Below are positions 38,782 to 48,100 of a DNA stretch of 64,000 nucleotides, piece after piece (the first letter of the stretch is position 1; every line of letters starts with the position of its first letter). The stretch comes from Porphyrobacter sp. CACIAM 03H1 (GTDB taxonomy: Bacteria > Pseudomonadota > Alphaproteobacteria > Sphingomonadales > Sphingomonadaceae). The DNA lies in the NCBI RefSeq assembly GCF_002215495.1, contig NZ_CP021378.1:2852764-2916763 (forward strand), given 5' to 3'. The position numbers and the translations under genes are program-made. A model generated the notes under the pieces. The model had not been told where the DNA came from and ran no database searches. It saw nothing but the letters and a program-made list of their open reading frames with translations.

Positions 38782-39100
38782 TATCTTGCCCCCGAAAAGC
38801 TGGGTTAGTCGTTCCTCCCCTGACTTTCGGCGGGCTGGCGTCATTATCCGCACCAGACTCCCCGGATAGGTGCGCAGCATCCCCTTCTGCCGCACTGTGG
38901 AAACAGTGATGCAGGTGGCGCACAGCCTCCGCTATGCGCCATTTGACTTATGTTGCATTTATGTGATGAAGTGACGTTATTCTGGCAGCAAACGACTGTT
39001 AGAGAACGCTATTCACGTTTCTATGTTACAGTATTCAAATGGCCCCCGCCCAATCGCCGCTTCTTCGCAGACGCATAGGCCTGCCGCCGGCCTGCGCGTC
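38782..39100. other. Intergenic region upstream of the TonB receptor
   Basis: These roughly 320 bases hold no recognisable gene. The part next to the receptor start is GC-rich, but 38930-39045 is markedly AT-rich (for example TTATGTTGCATTTATGTGAT), as expected for the receptor's promoter region. I find no clear Fur-like box or terminator. Confidence 0.5.
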
Positions 39101-39793
39101 TCAGCCCGCCCCAGCCGTGGCTTCGGCCGCTGGCGGCTGCGCAAGCGCGCGGCGGAAGCGGCGGCGAACCAGCCACGGCTCGAGCCAGCGCCCGACCAGA
39201 TAGATCAGCGCGAAAAGCCCCGCCATGAAATAGCCCTCGTCGGGCGAATGGCGGCCTTCGTCCTTCTTCTCGTCCTTCTTCTTGTTCGGATCCTCGGGCG
39301 CGGGGGCGCCGAGGAACTCATCGACGGGATTGAGCTTCTTCACGGGCTTGGGCTTCTCGTCCTTCTTCTCGGCCTTTTCGGCAGCTTCGGGTGAAGCCGC
39401 CTCCCATGCGTTGATCGTCACGGCGAGCTGCGCGAAGCCGAGGAACAGCAGGGGCGCGAGGAAGGCGAACAGCAGCGCGTGGCTGAACAGGTCGAAGCGC
39501 AGCACCGCGCCCGCGCCTGCCCGCTCGATCCACAGCCGCCCGCGGGTGAAGGTGGCGAGCTTGTCCTGCGCGGCGGGGTTGTGCTTGCGGTAGACCAGCG
39601 CATCGCCCTCGGTCGACATGGTCGTGCCCGGAGTTTGCAGCAGCGGCCCGAGCCGGTCGAAGGCGTCCGCGGCGGACAGCGCAGGGTCGATCGGCACCGC
39701 GCCGCGCACGCGCCAGATGTGGTCGATCAGCGGCAGGCTGAGTCCCGGCATGGCGATGCGTCCGGCAGACAGGCTTTCCGCCGCCCCGCTCAC
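39101..39793 (-). CDS. Hypothetical membrane protein
   Basis: This 230-residue protein has an N-terminal soluble part and a membrane helix in the middle (LFSHALLFAFLAPLLFLGFAQL). A highly charged Lys/Glu/Pro-rich linker (about 135-185) separates that helix from a second one (FMAGLFALIYLVGRW). I recognise no family. It overlaps the sterol desaturase gene by four bases (GTGA, GTG start), so the two are translationally coupled and may act on the same lipid. Confidence 0.7.
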   Translation of the reverse strand: MSGAAESLSAGRIAMPGLSLPLIDHIWRVRGAVPIDPALSAADAFDRLGPLLQTPGTTMSTEGDALVYRKHNPAAQDKLATFTRGRLWIERAGAGAVLRFDLFSHALLFAFLAPLLFLGFAQLAVTINAWEAASPEAAEKAEKKDEKPKPVKKLNPVDEFLGAPAPEDPNKKKDEKKDEGRHSPDEGYFMAGLFALIYLVGRWLEPWLVRRRFRRALAQPPAAEATAGAG

Positions 39794-40845
39794 TCCGCCG
39801 GTTCCAGCTGGGCCGAAACTGCAGTCCTGCTGACGAAGCGTCGGGCCAGAGCGGCCTTCGTCGAGCGCCAGCCCTCACGGAAGGGGAAGATCATCGTCTC
39901 GGCAATATCCATGCGGCGCCCTCCCTCCATGCCCAGCACCTCGGCCTCGCCATCGACGCAGGTCCCGAAGATGCGGTCCCAGATGATCCAGGTGCCGGAG
40001 TAGTTGCTGCGGGTCGCCTCGTAGTCCTGCGAGTGATGGACGCTGTGGTGCTCGACCGTGTTGAAGATGAAGCGCCACCAGCGCGGCGTGTTGAAGCGCA
40101 CGTTGATGTGCTGGTAGACTGATACCGTCATCCCGATCGCGCCCGCCAGCAAGAAGGCGCGCGGCAGGAAGTCGAACAGCCCGCCGATCCCCAGCCCGAT
40201 CAGGAACAGCTCGACCGGATTGCCGACCGCGCCCTTGTTGATGTTGAGCTGGGTGATGTAGTGGTGCGGCGCGTGGGTCAGCCACAGCGGGTACCAGTTG
40301 TGCATCCCGCGATGCATCCAGTACTGGCCGAAATCGAAGATCATCGAGATGATCACCGCCTGCACCAGCAGCGGCAGGCCGGTGAACCAGGCGAACTTGT
40401 CCCAATCGAAAGCGCCCTGCACCGCCTCGATGATCACGCCGTCGCCGATGTAGCTGTCGACCATGCGCAGGAAGGTCATGCCGAGCGCGACGTAGAAGGC
40501 GTCGGTGGCGAATTCCTTCCACGTCAGCTGCCAGCTCTCGTAGCGCGGGTTGACCCATTCGAGTACCAGCAGCAGGATCGTCCAGCCGAGGCGGATCGCG
40601 ATCGCGGTCGAGGCGACGGCGAGCCAGTTGGGGGCGTAGTACCAGAACAGGATCGCCAGCAGCAGCATCGCAGGCTGGAAATAGGTGAAGACGAACTGCT
40701 TGATCGGCCCGCCCTCGACCTTGCCGATATTCTCCCAGCCGACGATCACGGGCGCATCCGCCCCGATGATACGCTTGCCCACCTGTACTCCGGCCATGGC
40801 CCACTCCAGTCGAGAGATTGTCGGAATTCCGCGCCGATCAGCCAT
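39790..40845 (-). CDS. Sterol desaturase / fatty acid hydroxylase family protein
   Basis: This 351-residue integral membrane di-iron enzyme has the histidine clusters HRGMHNWYPLWLTHAPHH and EHHSVHHSQ, the standard ligands of the fatty acid hydroxylase superfamily. It probably hydroxylates or desaturates a lipid, for example a carotenoid, hopanoid or fatty acid; sphingomonads use relatives for all of these. The start carries GAGGGCGTC. An alternative ATG sits sixteen codons downstream. It is coupled to the downstream membrane protein. Confidence 0.85.
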   Translation of the reverse strand: MADRRGIPTISRLEWAMAGVQVGKRIIGADAPVIVGWENIGKVEGGPIKQFVFTYFQPAMLLLAILFWYYAPNWLAVASTAIAIRLGWTILLLVLEWVNPRYESWQLTWKEFATDAFYVALGMTFLRMVDSYIGDGVIIEAVQGAFDWDKFAWFTGLPLLVQAVIISMIFDFGQYWMHRGMHNWYPLWLTHAPHHYITQLNINKGAVGNPVELFLIGLGIGGLFDFLPRAFLLAGAIGMTVSVYQHINVRFNTPRWWRFIFNTVEHHSVHHSQDYEATRSNYSGTWIIWDRIFGTCVDGEAEVLGMEGGRRMDIAETMIFPFREGWRSTKAALARRFVSRTAVSAQLEPAE

Positions 40846-40935
40846 GACGCCCTCACCCGAGCGAGGAAGTGGCCAAATGACGTAGTACTGCGCGACCTGG
40901 TAGCAAGTGCCTGAATTTATAGCGTACTGAACAAA

Positions 40936-41844
40936 TCAATCGGTCATGAGTCTGACAGCGATCGCCGTCGCCGCAGCACGGGTTTCCACCCCGAGTTTGC
41001 GAAACACCTGTTCGAGGTGCTTGTTCACCGTGCGCGGGCTTATACCCAATATTTCGGAGATCGTCTTGTTGGTTTTGCCATAGCTCACCCAGAGTAGCAC
41101 CTCGGCCTCGCGCCGGGTCAGCCCGCCCTGCTTCTGGAGCACGGCGATCTTGCCGTCCTCGCGCTCCTCGCTCACGCGCACGAGGGTTTCGCCGGGACGG
41201 TCGGATTCGAGCGCGGCGAGTTCGATCTTGAAGCCGCCCACCTCGATCCTGCCGCCGGCATGGGGATGGGACTGATCGGCGAGCAGCTGGCGCAGCGGGG
41301 CGGCCAGCGGGCCGGGGGGCGTGCCCCGGTCGGCTGTCCAATCGGGATCGAGCCGATTGAACAGCGTCTCGACCTGCGGCGTGCACCAGATCACCGCGCC
41401 CTCATCGTCCAGCGCCACGAGGCTCCGCCCCGCAAGGCCCAGCGCGAGCCGCGAGCGATAGGCGCCCCGGGCATTGGCGAGGTGCACCCGGATGCGCGCC
41501 AGCAGCTCCTCGATGACGACGGGCTTGCGCACGTAATCGACCCCGCCCGTGCCGAGCGCGGCGACGACGTGTTCGGGATCGTTCAGCCCGGTCATGAAGA
41601 TCACCGGAATATGCGCGGTCGCCGGGTCGCGCTTGATCGCCCGCGTGGTCTCGATCCCGCTGATGCCGGGCATGATCGCATCCATCAGGATGAGATCGGG
41701 CTGCACCTCGGCGAGCAGGTCCAGCGTCGCCTCGCCGCTGCGCGCGATCAGCACGGTCATCTCCTCGGCGCCGAGGGTGTCGACGAGGAAGCGGAGCGAT
41801 TCCGGATTGTCGTCGACGACGAGGATCGTGTCCCTACGCTGCAT
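40936..41844 (-). CDS. Response regulator: receiver, linker domain, LuxR HTH
   Basis: This 302-residue regulator has an N-terminal receiver (ILVVDDNPESLRFLVD, phospho-Asp in LILMDAIMPG, Lys in YVRKPV), a central PAS-like segment (about 135-230) and a C-terminal LuxR HTH (LTRREAEVLLWVSYGKTNKT, then ISPRTVNKHLEQVFRKL). It overlaps the hybrid kinase gene by 11 bases, so they form a cognate pair. Location directly after allophanate hydrolase suggests control of nitrogen release from guanidine or urea. Confidence 0.9.
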   Translation of the reverse strand: MQRRDTILVVDDNPESLRFLVDTLGAEEMTVLIARSGEATLDLLAEVQPDLILMDAIMPGISGIETTRAIKRDPATAHIPVIFMTGLNDPEHVVAALGTGGVDYVRKPVVIEELLARIRVHLANARGAYRSRLALGLAGRSLVALDDEGAVIWCTPQVETLFNRLDPDWTADRGTPPGPLAAPLRQLLADQSHPHAGGRIEVGGFKIELAALESDRPGETLVRVSEEREDGKIAVLQKQGGLTRREAEVLLWVSYGKTNKTISEILGISPRTVNKHLEQVFRKLGVETRAAATAIAVRLMTD

Positions 41845-43321
41845 CGGACACTCCCGCCTGCGCGAGGCGCGCCAGCTCCTTGAGGTCGAATCTGTCGAGT
41901 GCGGCGCGCATCCGCTCGGCCAGCGGTCCGGCCTCGGGCGCGAGCGCGGCGAGCGCGTCGATCTCGCTCTCGATCGCCCGGACATGGCCGATGCGGACCA
42001 GCCGCTCGATCTCGGCGCAGTGCGCCGCCGCCTGGGGCGCGACGGTCACCGGTAGGCGCATGGCCGCCTCGGCCGGAGCGGTGCCGCGCGGCAAGCCGGC
42101 GGCGCGCACCCATTCGACCCCGAGCTGGCCCGCGATCACATCGAGCAGCACGGTGAAGTCGAAGGGCTTCATCACGAAGGTGTCGTTGGCGGGCCCGTCG
42201 GCAGGCGGATTGCCCGAGTCCGGCGCCTCGCCCGACAGCATCACGATCCGCAGCGACGCCCCGTGACGGCGGCGCAGCTGGCGGGCGATGTCCCACCCGT
42301 TCTCGCCTGCCAGCATCACGTCGCACAGCACCAGATCGGGCTGAACCTGCGCCGCGAGGGCTAGCGCGCTGTCCCCGTCGCTCGCGGTGCGGACCTGGAA
42401 GCCCAGCGGCTCGAGCAGCGAGCGCACCATGGCCAGATGTGCCGGATCGTCGTCGATGAGCAGCACCCAGCGCTCGCGCCCGAGGTAGCCCGTCACCGCT
42501 CCCGCCTCGGGCGCCGGCTCGCTCGGGGGGCTGAGCGGCTGGGAGAGCATCAGCCGGACGGTGAAGCGCGAGCCCTCCCCCGGCCTGCTTTCGACACGGA
42601 TGTCGCCGCCCATGATGTGCACCAGCGCCTGCGTGATCGCGAGGCCGAGCCCCACGCCGGGCCGCTCCGCCGCCGGACCGCCGACCCGCTCGAACGGCGC
42701 GAAGATGCGCTGCGCATCCTCGGGCGCGATGCCGATGCCGGTGTCGATGACGGTGAAGGTCGCCAGCTCGTTGCGGTATTCGACCTTGAGCGTCACCGTG
42801 CCGTGATCGGTGAACTTGATGGCGTTGGTCGCGAGGTTGATCAGCACCTGCCGCAGCCGCTTGGGATCGGCGTGGACGAACTCGGGCAGGCGTTCGGGCC
42901 GCTCCAGCACCAGCGCCAGCCCCTTGGCCTGCGCCTGGAGGTCGAGCATGGCGATCAGCTGGTCGAGGAACTCGGGGAAACGGATCGCCTCGCGCGAGAG
43001 CTTCATCGCCCCGCCCTCGACCTGCGATATGTCGAGCAGCCCCTCGACAAGGTGGGCGAGATGCTCGGCGCTGCGCCGGATCACGCGGGCGGCGGCGAGC
43101 GTGTCCTTCGCATCCCCGCGCTCGAGCAGCTGGGCATAGCCGTAGATCGCGTTGAGCGGCGAGCGGATCTCGTGAGCGACACTGGCGAGGAAGCGGGTCT
43201 TGGCCTCGTTGGCGGCCTCGGCGGCATCCCTCGCCGCGCGCAGCCGGGCGATCTCGTCGCCGTCAGACGCGGCGCTCTCCCCGCCCTCGCGCCGCAGCCA
43301 TGTCGTCAGCCGCCCCGCCAT
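41834..43321 (-). CDS. Cytosolic hybrid sensor histidine kinase
   Basis: This 495-residue kinase has no transmembrane helix and no recognisable sensor domain. A short coil leads into the H-box (FLASVAHEIRSPLNAIYGYA, His50), the HATPase domain follows with DTGIGIAPEDAQRIFAPFER and GVGLGLAITQALV, and a receiver (VLLIDDDPAHLAMVR, phospho-Asp in LVLCDVMLAGENG) is followed by a helical tail that may be a phosphotransfer domain (AAHCAEIERLVRIGHVRAIE). Its signal must come from cytosolic partners. The stop overlaps its response regulator, and the allophanate hydrolase gene lies four bases upstream. Confidence 0.9.
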   Translation of the reverse strand: MAGRLTTWLRREGGESAASDGDEIARLRAARDAAEAANEAKTRFLASVAHEIRSPLNAIYGYAQLLERGDAKDTLAAARVIRRSAEHLAHLVEGLLDISQVEGGAMKLSREAIRFPEFLDQLIAMLDLQAQAKGLALVLERPERLPEFVHADPKRLRQVLINLATNAIKFTDHGTVTLKVEYRNELATFTVIDTGIGIAPEDAQRIFAPFERVGGPAAERPGVGLGLAITQALVHIMGGDIRVESRPGEGSRFTVRLMLSQPLSPPSEPAPEAGAVTGYLGRERWVLLIDDDPAHLAMVRSLLEPLGFQVRTASDGDSALALAAQVQPDLVLCDVMLAGENGWDIARQLRRRHGASLRIVMLSGEAPDSGNPPADGPANDTFVMKPFDFTVLLDVIAGQLGVEWVRAAGLPRGTAPAEAAMRLPVTVAPQAAAHCAEIERLVRIGHVRAIESEIDALAALAPEAGPLAERMRAALDRFDLKELARLAQAGVSDAA

Positions 43322-43325
43322 CGGC

Positions 43326-45092
43326 TCACCGCGAGGCGATATAGGCGCGCCAGCCGCCCAGATGCGTGATGTCCTCGGCCCCCGTCAGGGCGCGCGGTTC
43401 GGCGACGAAGCCCTTGACGCTCGACCCGTCGGCAAGCTCCACCGTGCCGATGGCGAGCGGCGGGGGCACCTCGGCGACGAAGCTGCCGAACTCGGCGAGG
43501 CCCAGCTCGTAGACCTCGACCGCGATCGCCGCGCCCTCCGCGCTGTGGACCAGCGCGGGCTTGGGCGGCACCGTATCCGCCATCGCGTAGAGCCGGTAGG
43601 TGGGCGCGGTGGTGAAGGCCCCGACGAACTTCGCCGCGCGGCTAGTGAGCTGCCAGTGCAGCGGCATGCCTTCGAGATGGGCGCCGACGACGGCGAGTTT
43701 GACGGTGTCCATGCGGTCTCCGAGGTCGAGAGGAGGAAGGGGCGGCAAGGCGGCTAAGGTCAGATAGGCACCCGCGAGCGCGATCAGGGCTTTGTCCGTA
43801 TGGGCCGGGCCGATGAGGGTGATGCCGAAGCCGGTGCTGTTGGACTTCGCCCCCGCCGGGACGGCGATGGCGGCCATGTCCAACAGGTTCACGAAATTGG
43901 TGTAGAACCCGAGGTTGCTGTTGAGCGCCACCGGCGCCTCCAGCAGTTCGGCCACGCGGTAGGTCGTGCCGGTCGTCGGGAAGGCGAGCGCATCGACCTC
44001 GCCCCACATCGCCTCGGCCTGGCGCTGCAATTCGGCGAGGCGGTAGATGCCGTTCCACAGCTCCGTCGCCGACATCGCCGCGCCGGGGGCCACCACCTCG
44101 CGCACCACCGGGTCGATCGCGAGCGGATCGCTCTCCAGCAACGGCGCGATGGCGGCAGTGCGCTCGGCCACCCAGGGGCCGCCGTAGAGCAGCCGGGCGG
44201 CCTCGAGCAGCGGGTCGATGTCGATCTCGACGATGGCACATTCCCGCGCCAGCGCCGCGAGCGCGCGCCCGTAGAGATGCTCCGCCTCCACGTCGCCGAA
44301 GAACTGGCGCTGCGCCTTGCGCGGCACCCCGATGCGCCGCCCCGCGAGCGGCACGTCCCGAAGGGGCCGCGACCACGCATCCCCGTCATCGAACCCGGCG
44401 ATCACGCTGTCCACCAGCGCCGCATCGGCCAGCGCGTCGGTGAACACGGTGATGCAATCGAGCGTCCGGCAGGCCGGCACCAGCCCGCACGTGCTCCACC
44501 GCCCCTTGCTGGGCTTGAACCCGACGAGATGGTTGAACGCCGCCGGCACGCGGCCCGACCCCGCCGTGTCGGTGCCGAGCGCGAAGGCGACCAGCCCGGC
44601 AGCAACCGCCACCGCGCTGCCCGAGGACGACCCCCCGCTCACATAGTCGCGGTTATAGGCATTGCGCGGAATGCCGTAGGGCGTGCGCGTGCCGACGAGG
44701 CCGGTGGCGAACTGGTCGAGATTGGTCTTGCCCACGCAGATCGCGCCCGCCACCTTCAGCTTCCCGATCACCGTCGCGGACTGCTGCGGGGCATAGGCGA
44801 AGGCCGGGCAGGCAGCGGTGGTCTCCAGCCCGGCGACGTCGATATTGTCCTTCGCGGCGAAGGGCACGCCCGCGAGCGGCAGGCGCTCGCCGGCGGCCAC
44901 GCGCGCATCGACGGCGGCGGCGGCGGCGCGCAGGGCCTCGGGCGCGGCGCGGCTGATCCAGACCTGCGGCTGATGCGCATCATAGGCGGCAAGGCGCGCG
45001 AGCGATTCCTCCAGCACCGCGAGCGCGGTGGTGGTTCCGGCGTTCACCGCGGCGGCGATGGCAGCGGCGGAGAGGCGGGTGAAGTCGGTCAT
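43326..45092 (-). CDS. atzF: Allophanate hydrolase
   Basis: This 588-residue amidase-signature enzyme hydrolyses allophanate to CO2 and two ammonia. The Ser-cisSer-Lys triad is visible: Lys81 (FAAKDNIDVAG), a Ser in VSGGSSSGSAVAV near 155 and the nucleophile Ser near 179 (TDTAGSGRVPAAF). The C-terminal 160-residue domain (TVKLAVVGAHLEGMPLHWQL) is the AtzF-type extension. It is the last catabolic step in the guanidine/urea carboxylase pathway. It is separated from the carboxylase gene by a palindromic repeat. Confidence 0.95.
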   Translation of the reverse strand: MTDFTRLSAAAIAAAVNAGTTTALAVLEESLARLAAYDAHQPQVWISRAAPEALRAAAAAVDARVAAGERLPLAGVPFAAKDNIDVAGLETTAACPAFAYAPQQSATVIGKLKVAGAICVGKTNLDQFATGLVGTRTPYGIPRNAYNRDYVSGGSSSGSAVAVAAGLVAFALGTDTAGSGRVPAAFNHLVGFKPSKGRWSTCGLVPACRTLDCITVFTDALADAALVDSVIAGFDDGDAWSRPLRDVPLAGRRIGVPRKAQRQFFGDVEAEHLYGRALAALARECAIVEIDIDPLLEAARLLYGGPWVAERTAAIAPLLESDPLAIDPVVREVVAPGAAMSATELWNGIYRLAELQRQAEAMWGEVDALAFPTTGTTYRVAELLEAPVALNSNLGFYTNFVNLLDMAAIAVPAGAKSNSTGFGITLIGPAHTDKALIALAGAYLTLAALPPLPPLDLGDRMDTVKLAVVGAHLEGMPLHWQLTSRAAKFVGAFTTAPTYRLYAMADTVPPKPALVHSAEGAAIAVEVYELGLAEFGSFVAEVPPPLAIGTVELADGSSVKGFVAEPRALTGAEDITHLGGWRAYIASR

Positions 45093-45111
45093 GCCAGCCT
45101 ACCCCTCAGTC

Positions 45112-45176
45112 CCGTTCGCCTCGAGCGAAGTCGAGAGGCCTCGCAAAAGTGTCTCGGACGCGCTCGACACGAACGG
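45112..45176. repeat. Intergenic palindromic repeat (CCGTTCG family), copy 2
   Basis: This imperfect inverted repeat has terminal CCGTTCG (45112-45118) and CGAACGG (45170-45176); the arms continue with TCGAGCG and its complement. It lies between the carboxylase and allophanate hydrolase genes and shares its ends with the element at 24556-24646. Confidence 0.75.
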
Positions 45177-45195
45177 AGGTTGTCGCGCCGGCCCA

Positions 45196-48100
45196 TCACG
45201 CTCCCCTCCGCAGCGCCAGCATCGGCGCGCCGGGGGCGAGCGACTGGCTTTCGGTGATATAGACCGCGGCCACCGTGCCGCTCGCCGGAGCCTCGAAGGG
45301 GCACTCCATCTTCATCGCCTCGATCACCGCGATCACCTCGCCCTCGGCCACGGTGTCGCCGGGACGGACGAGCAGCTTCCAGACGCTTCCGCCGAAAGGC
45401 GCCTCGATCAGGTCGGCGCCCTCGGGCACGGCGATCGCCGCCGCCTCGCCCGCATCGCTCTCCGCCCCGAGCAGCGCGCTCACCCGGTCGAACTCGCCCG
45501 AAGCCTCCCACGCGGCGCGCTCGGCATCGAAGGCGGCCTGACGGGTCGCCTCGAAGGCGGCGATGCCGGCGGCGTTGTCGGCAAGGAATTTGCGGTAATC
45601 GGCGAGGCGGAAGGTCGTCTCCTCGATCCGCAGCGCACGCCGCCCTTGCGGGAAATCGCGCCGCCACTCGGCAAGCTCCTCCGCGCTCACGGGGAAGAAG
45701 CGGATCTGGTCGAAGAAGCGGAGCAGCCACGGCTTGCCGCCGGTGAAGTCCTGCGTTTGCCCCTCCCCCGAATGGCGATATGTGTTCCACACCTGCACGG
45801 TGCGCCCGAACAGCTGGTAGCCGCCCGGCCCCTCCATCCCGTAGATGCACATGTAGGCCCCGCCGATCCCGACCACGTTGGGCGGGGTCCAGGTGCGCGC
45901 GGGGTTGTATTTGGTGGTCACGAGCCGGTGGCGCGGATCGACCGGCGTGGCGACCGGCGCGCCGAGGTAGACATCGCCGAGGCCGAGCACGAGGTAGCTG
46001 GCATCGAAGATCAGCGCCTCGACCGCCGCGGCGTCGGGCAGTCCGTTGATGCGGCGGATGAACTCGATGTTGTCGGGGCACCACGGCGCATCGTCGCGCA
46101 CCGTGCCGACATATTTGGCGATGGTCTCGGTGATCGCAGGGTCGCGCCAGCTGAGCGGCAGGTGGACGATGCGCGAGGGGGCCTTGAAACCGGCGAGATC
46201 GCCCATCGCCGCCTCGGCGCGCTGCAGGGCGGCAAGCGCCCCCGCCTGACCCAGCGTGGTGCCGTCGAAATGCAGTTGCAGCGAGCGGATGCCGGGGGTG
46301 ATGTCGATGACCCCGGGCAGGTCCATCGTCTCAAGGGCCTGCATCAGCGCGTGGATGCGGATGCGCAGCTCGATGTCGAGCACGATGTCGCCATACTCGA
46401 CGAGGATGTTGCGGTCGCCCTGCTGGCGGTAGGTGGTGCGCGGGCGCGCGCCGTCGGCCGGGGTCTCGGCGAGGATCGGGGAGAGGTCGGCGATGGGCCG
46501 GGGCGCCGTGATGTCGTCGATGCTCACCGGCACGAAGCGCACCCGGTCGTCCGGGGCGAGTTGGCCGATCTTCCAGCGGTCGGCGGCGATCACCGTGAAG
46601 GGGCACACGAAGCCGCCCAGCGAAGGCCCGTCGGGGCCGAGGATGATCGGCATGTCGCCGGTGAAGTCGACCGCGCCGATGGCATAGGGATTGTCGTGGA
46701 TGTTCGACGGGTGAAGCCCCGCCTCCCCGCCGTCGCGCCGCGCCCATTCGGGCTTCGGGCCGACCAGCCGCACCCCGGTGCGGTTCGAGTTGTAGTGGAC
46801 CTGCCATTCGGCTTCGAGGAAGCGGGCAATGTCCCCCTCGGTGAAGAAATCGGGCGCGCCGTGCGGGCCGTAGAGCACGCGCAATTGCCATTCGCGCCCG
46901 AGTTCGGGGAGCAATCCTCCCCCTTGGGGGAGGGGGACCACCGCAGGTGGTGGAGGGGCAGGTGCCGTTGCTCCGAACTTCTCGCCGTCTCGAGCTGTCG
47001 CGCCCGCCCCTCCACCATGCTTCGCATGGTCCCCCTCCCCGTGCCGGGGAGGATCGAAGTGCAGCACATCCCCCGCCACCAGCGCGCGCGCGGCGTGGCC
47101 GCCGAACCGGCCGAGGGTGAAGGTGGCAGCCGAGCCGAGATAGGGGACAACATCGAGCCCGCCGGCGAACAGCACATAGCCGCGCATCCCCCCGCCGGAG
47201 GCGCGGCCCATCGCGAGGGTCTGGCCGGCGGCGATGCGCAGGGCTTCCCCGCGCGGGACGGGAGCGCCGTCCACCGTCGCGCCGAAATCCGCGCCGGTGA
47301 GGCAGATGGTGGCAGGGGCCTCGAACAGCAGCGTCGGGCCGCTGGCGGTGACCTCCAGCCCCGCCGTGCCCTCGGGGTTGCCGAGGATGCGGTTGCCGAG
47401 GCGGAAGGAGAGATCGTCCATCGGGCCGCTCGGCGGGACGCCGACGTTCCAGAGCCCGAGGCGCCCGGGCCAGTCCTGCACCGAGGTCGCCGTGCCGCCC
47501 GCGATCACCCGCACCGCGCGCGGGTGATAGGCGACGTTGTCGAGCATCCGGGTGGAGACCGCGCCGCTGGTGAAGCCCGGCGCACGCACGACCTCGCGCA
47601 GCCACCTGAGGTTGGTCTCGATCCCGTCGATGCGGCTGGCGTCCAGCGCCGCCTGCATCGCGGCGATCGCCCCGGCGCGGGTCGCTCCCCTGGTGATGAG
47701 CTTCGCCAGCATCGGATCGTAGAAGGCGCTGACCTCGGTGCCCGCCATCACCCACGTCTCGGCGCGGATGCCTTCGGGGAAGGCGACGTTGGTGAGCGTG
47801 CCGGTGGTGGGGCGATAGTCCTGCCCCGGGTCCTCGGCATAGAGCCGAACCTGCACCGAATGGCCGTGCGGCACGGGCGCGGGGGCATCGAGCATCGCGA
47901 AATCGCCCGCCGCGCCCCGGATCATCCACTGGACGAGGTCGATGCCCATCACCTCCTCGGTGACGCCATGCTCGACCTGGAGCCTGGTGTTCATCTCGAG
48001 GAAGAAGAAATCCTCGCGCTCGGCATCGTAGAGGAACTCGACCGTGCCCGCCGAGAGATAGCGCGCCGCCTCGCCAAGCCTGACGGCGGCGGCGATCAGC

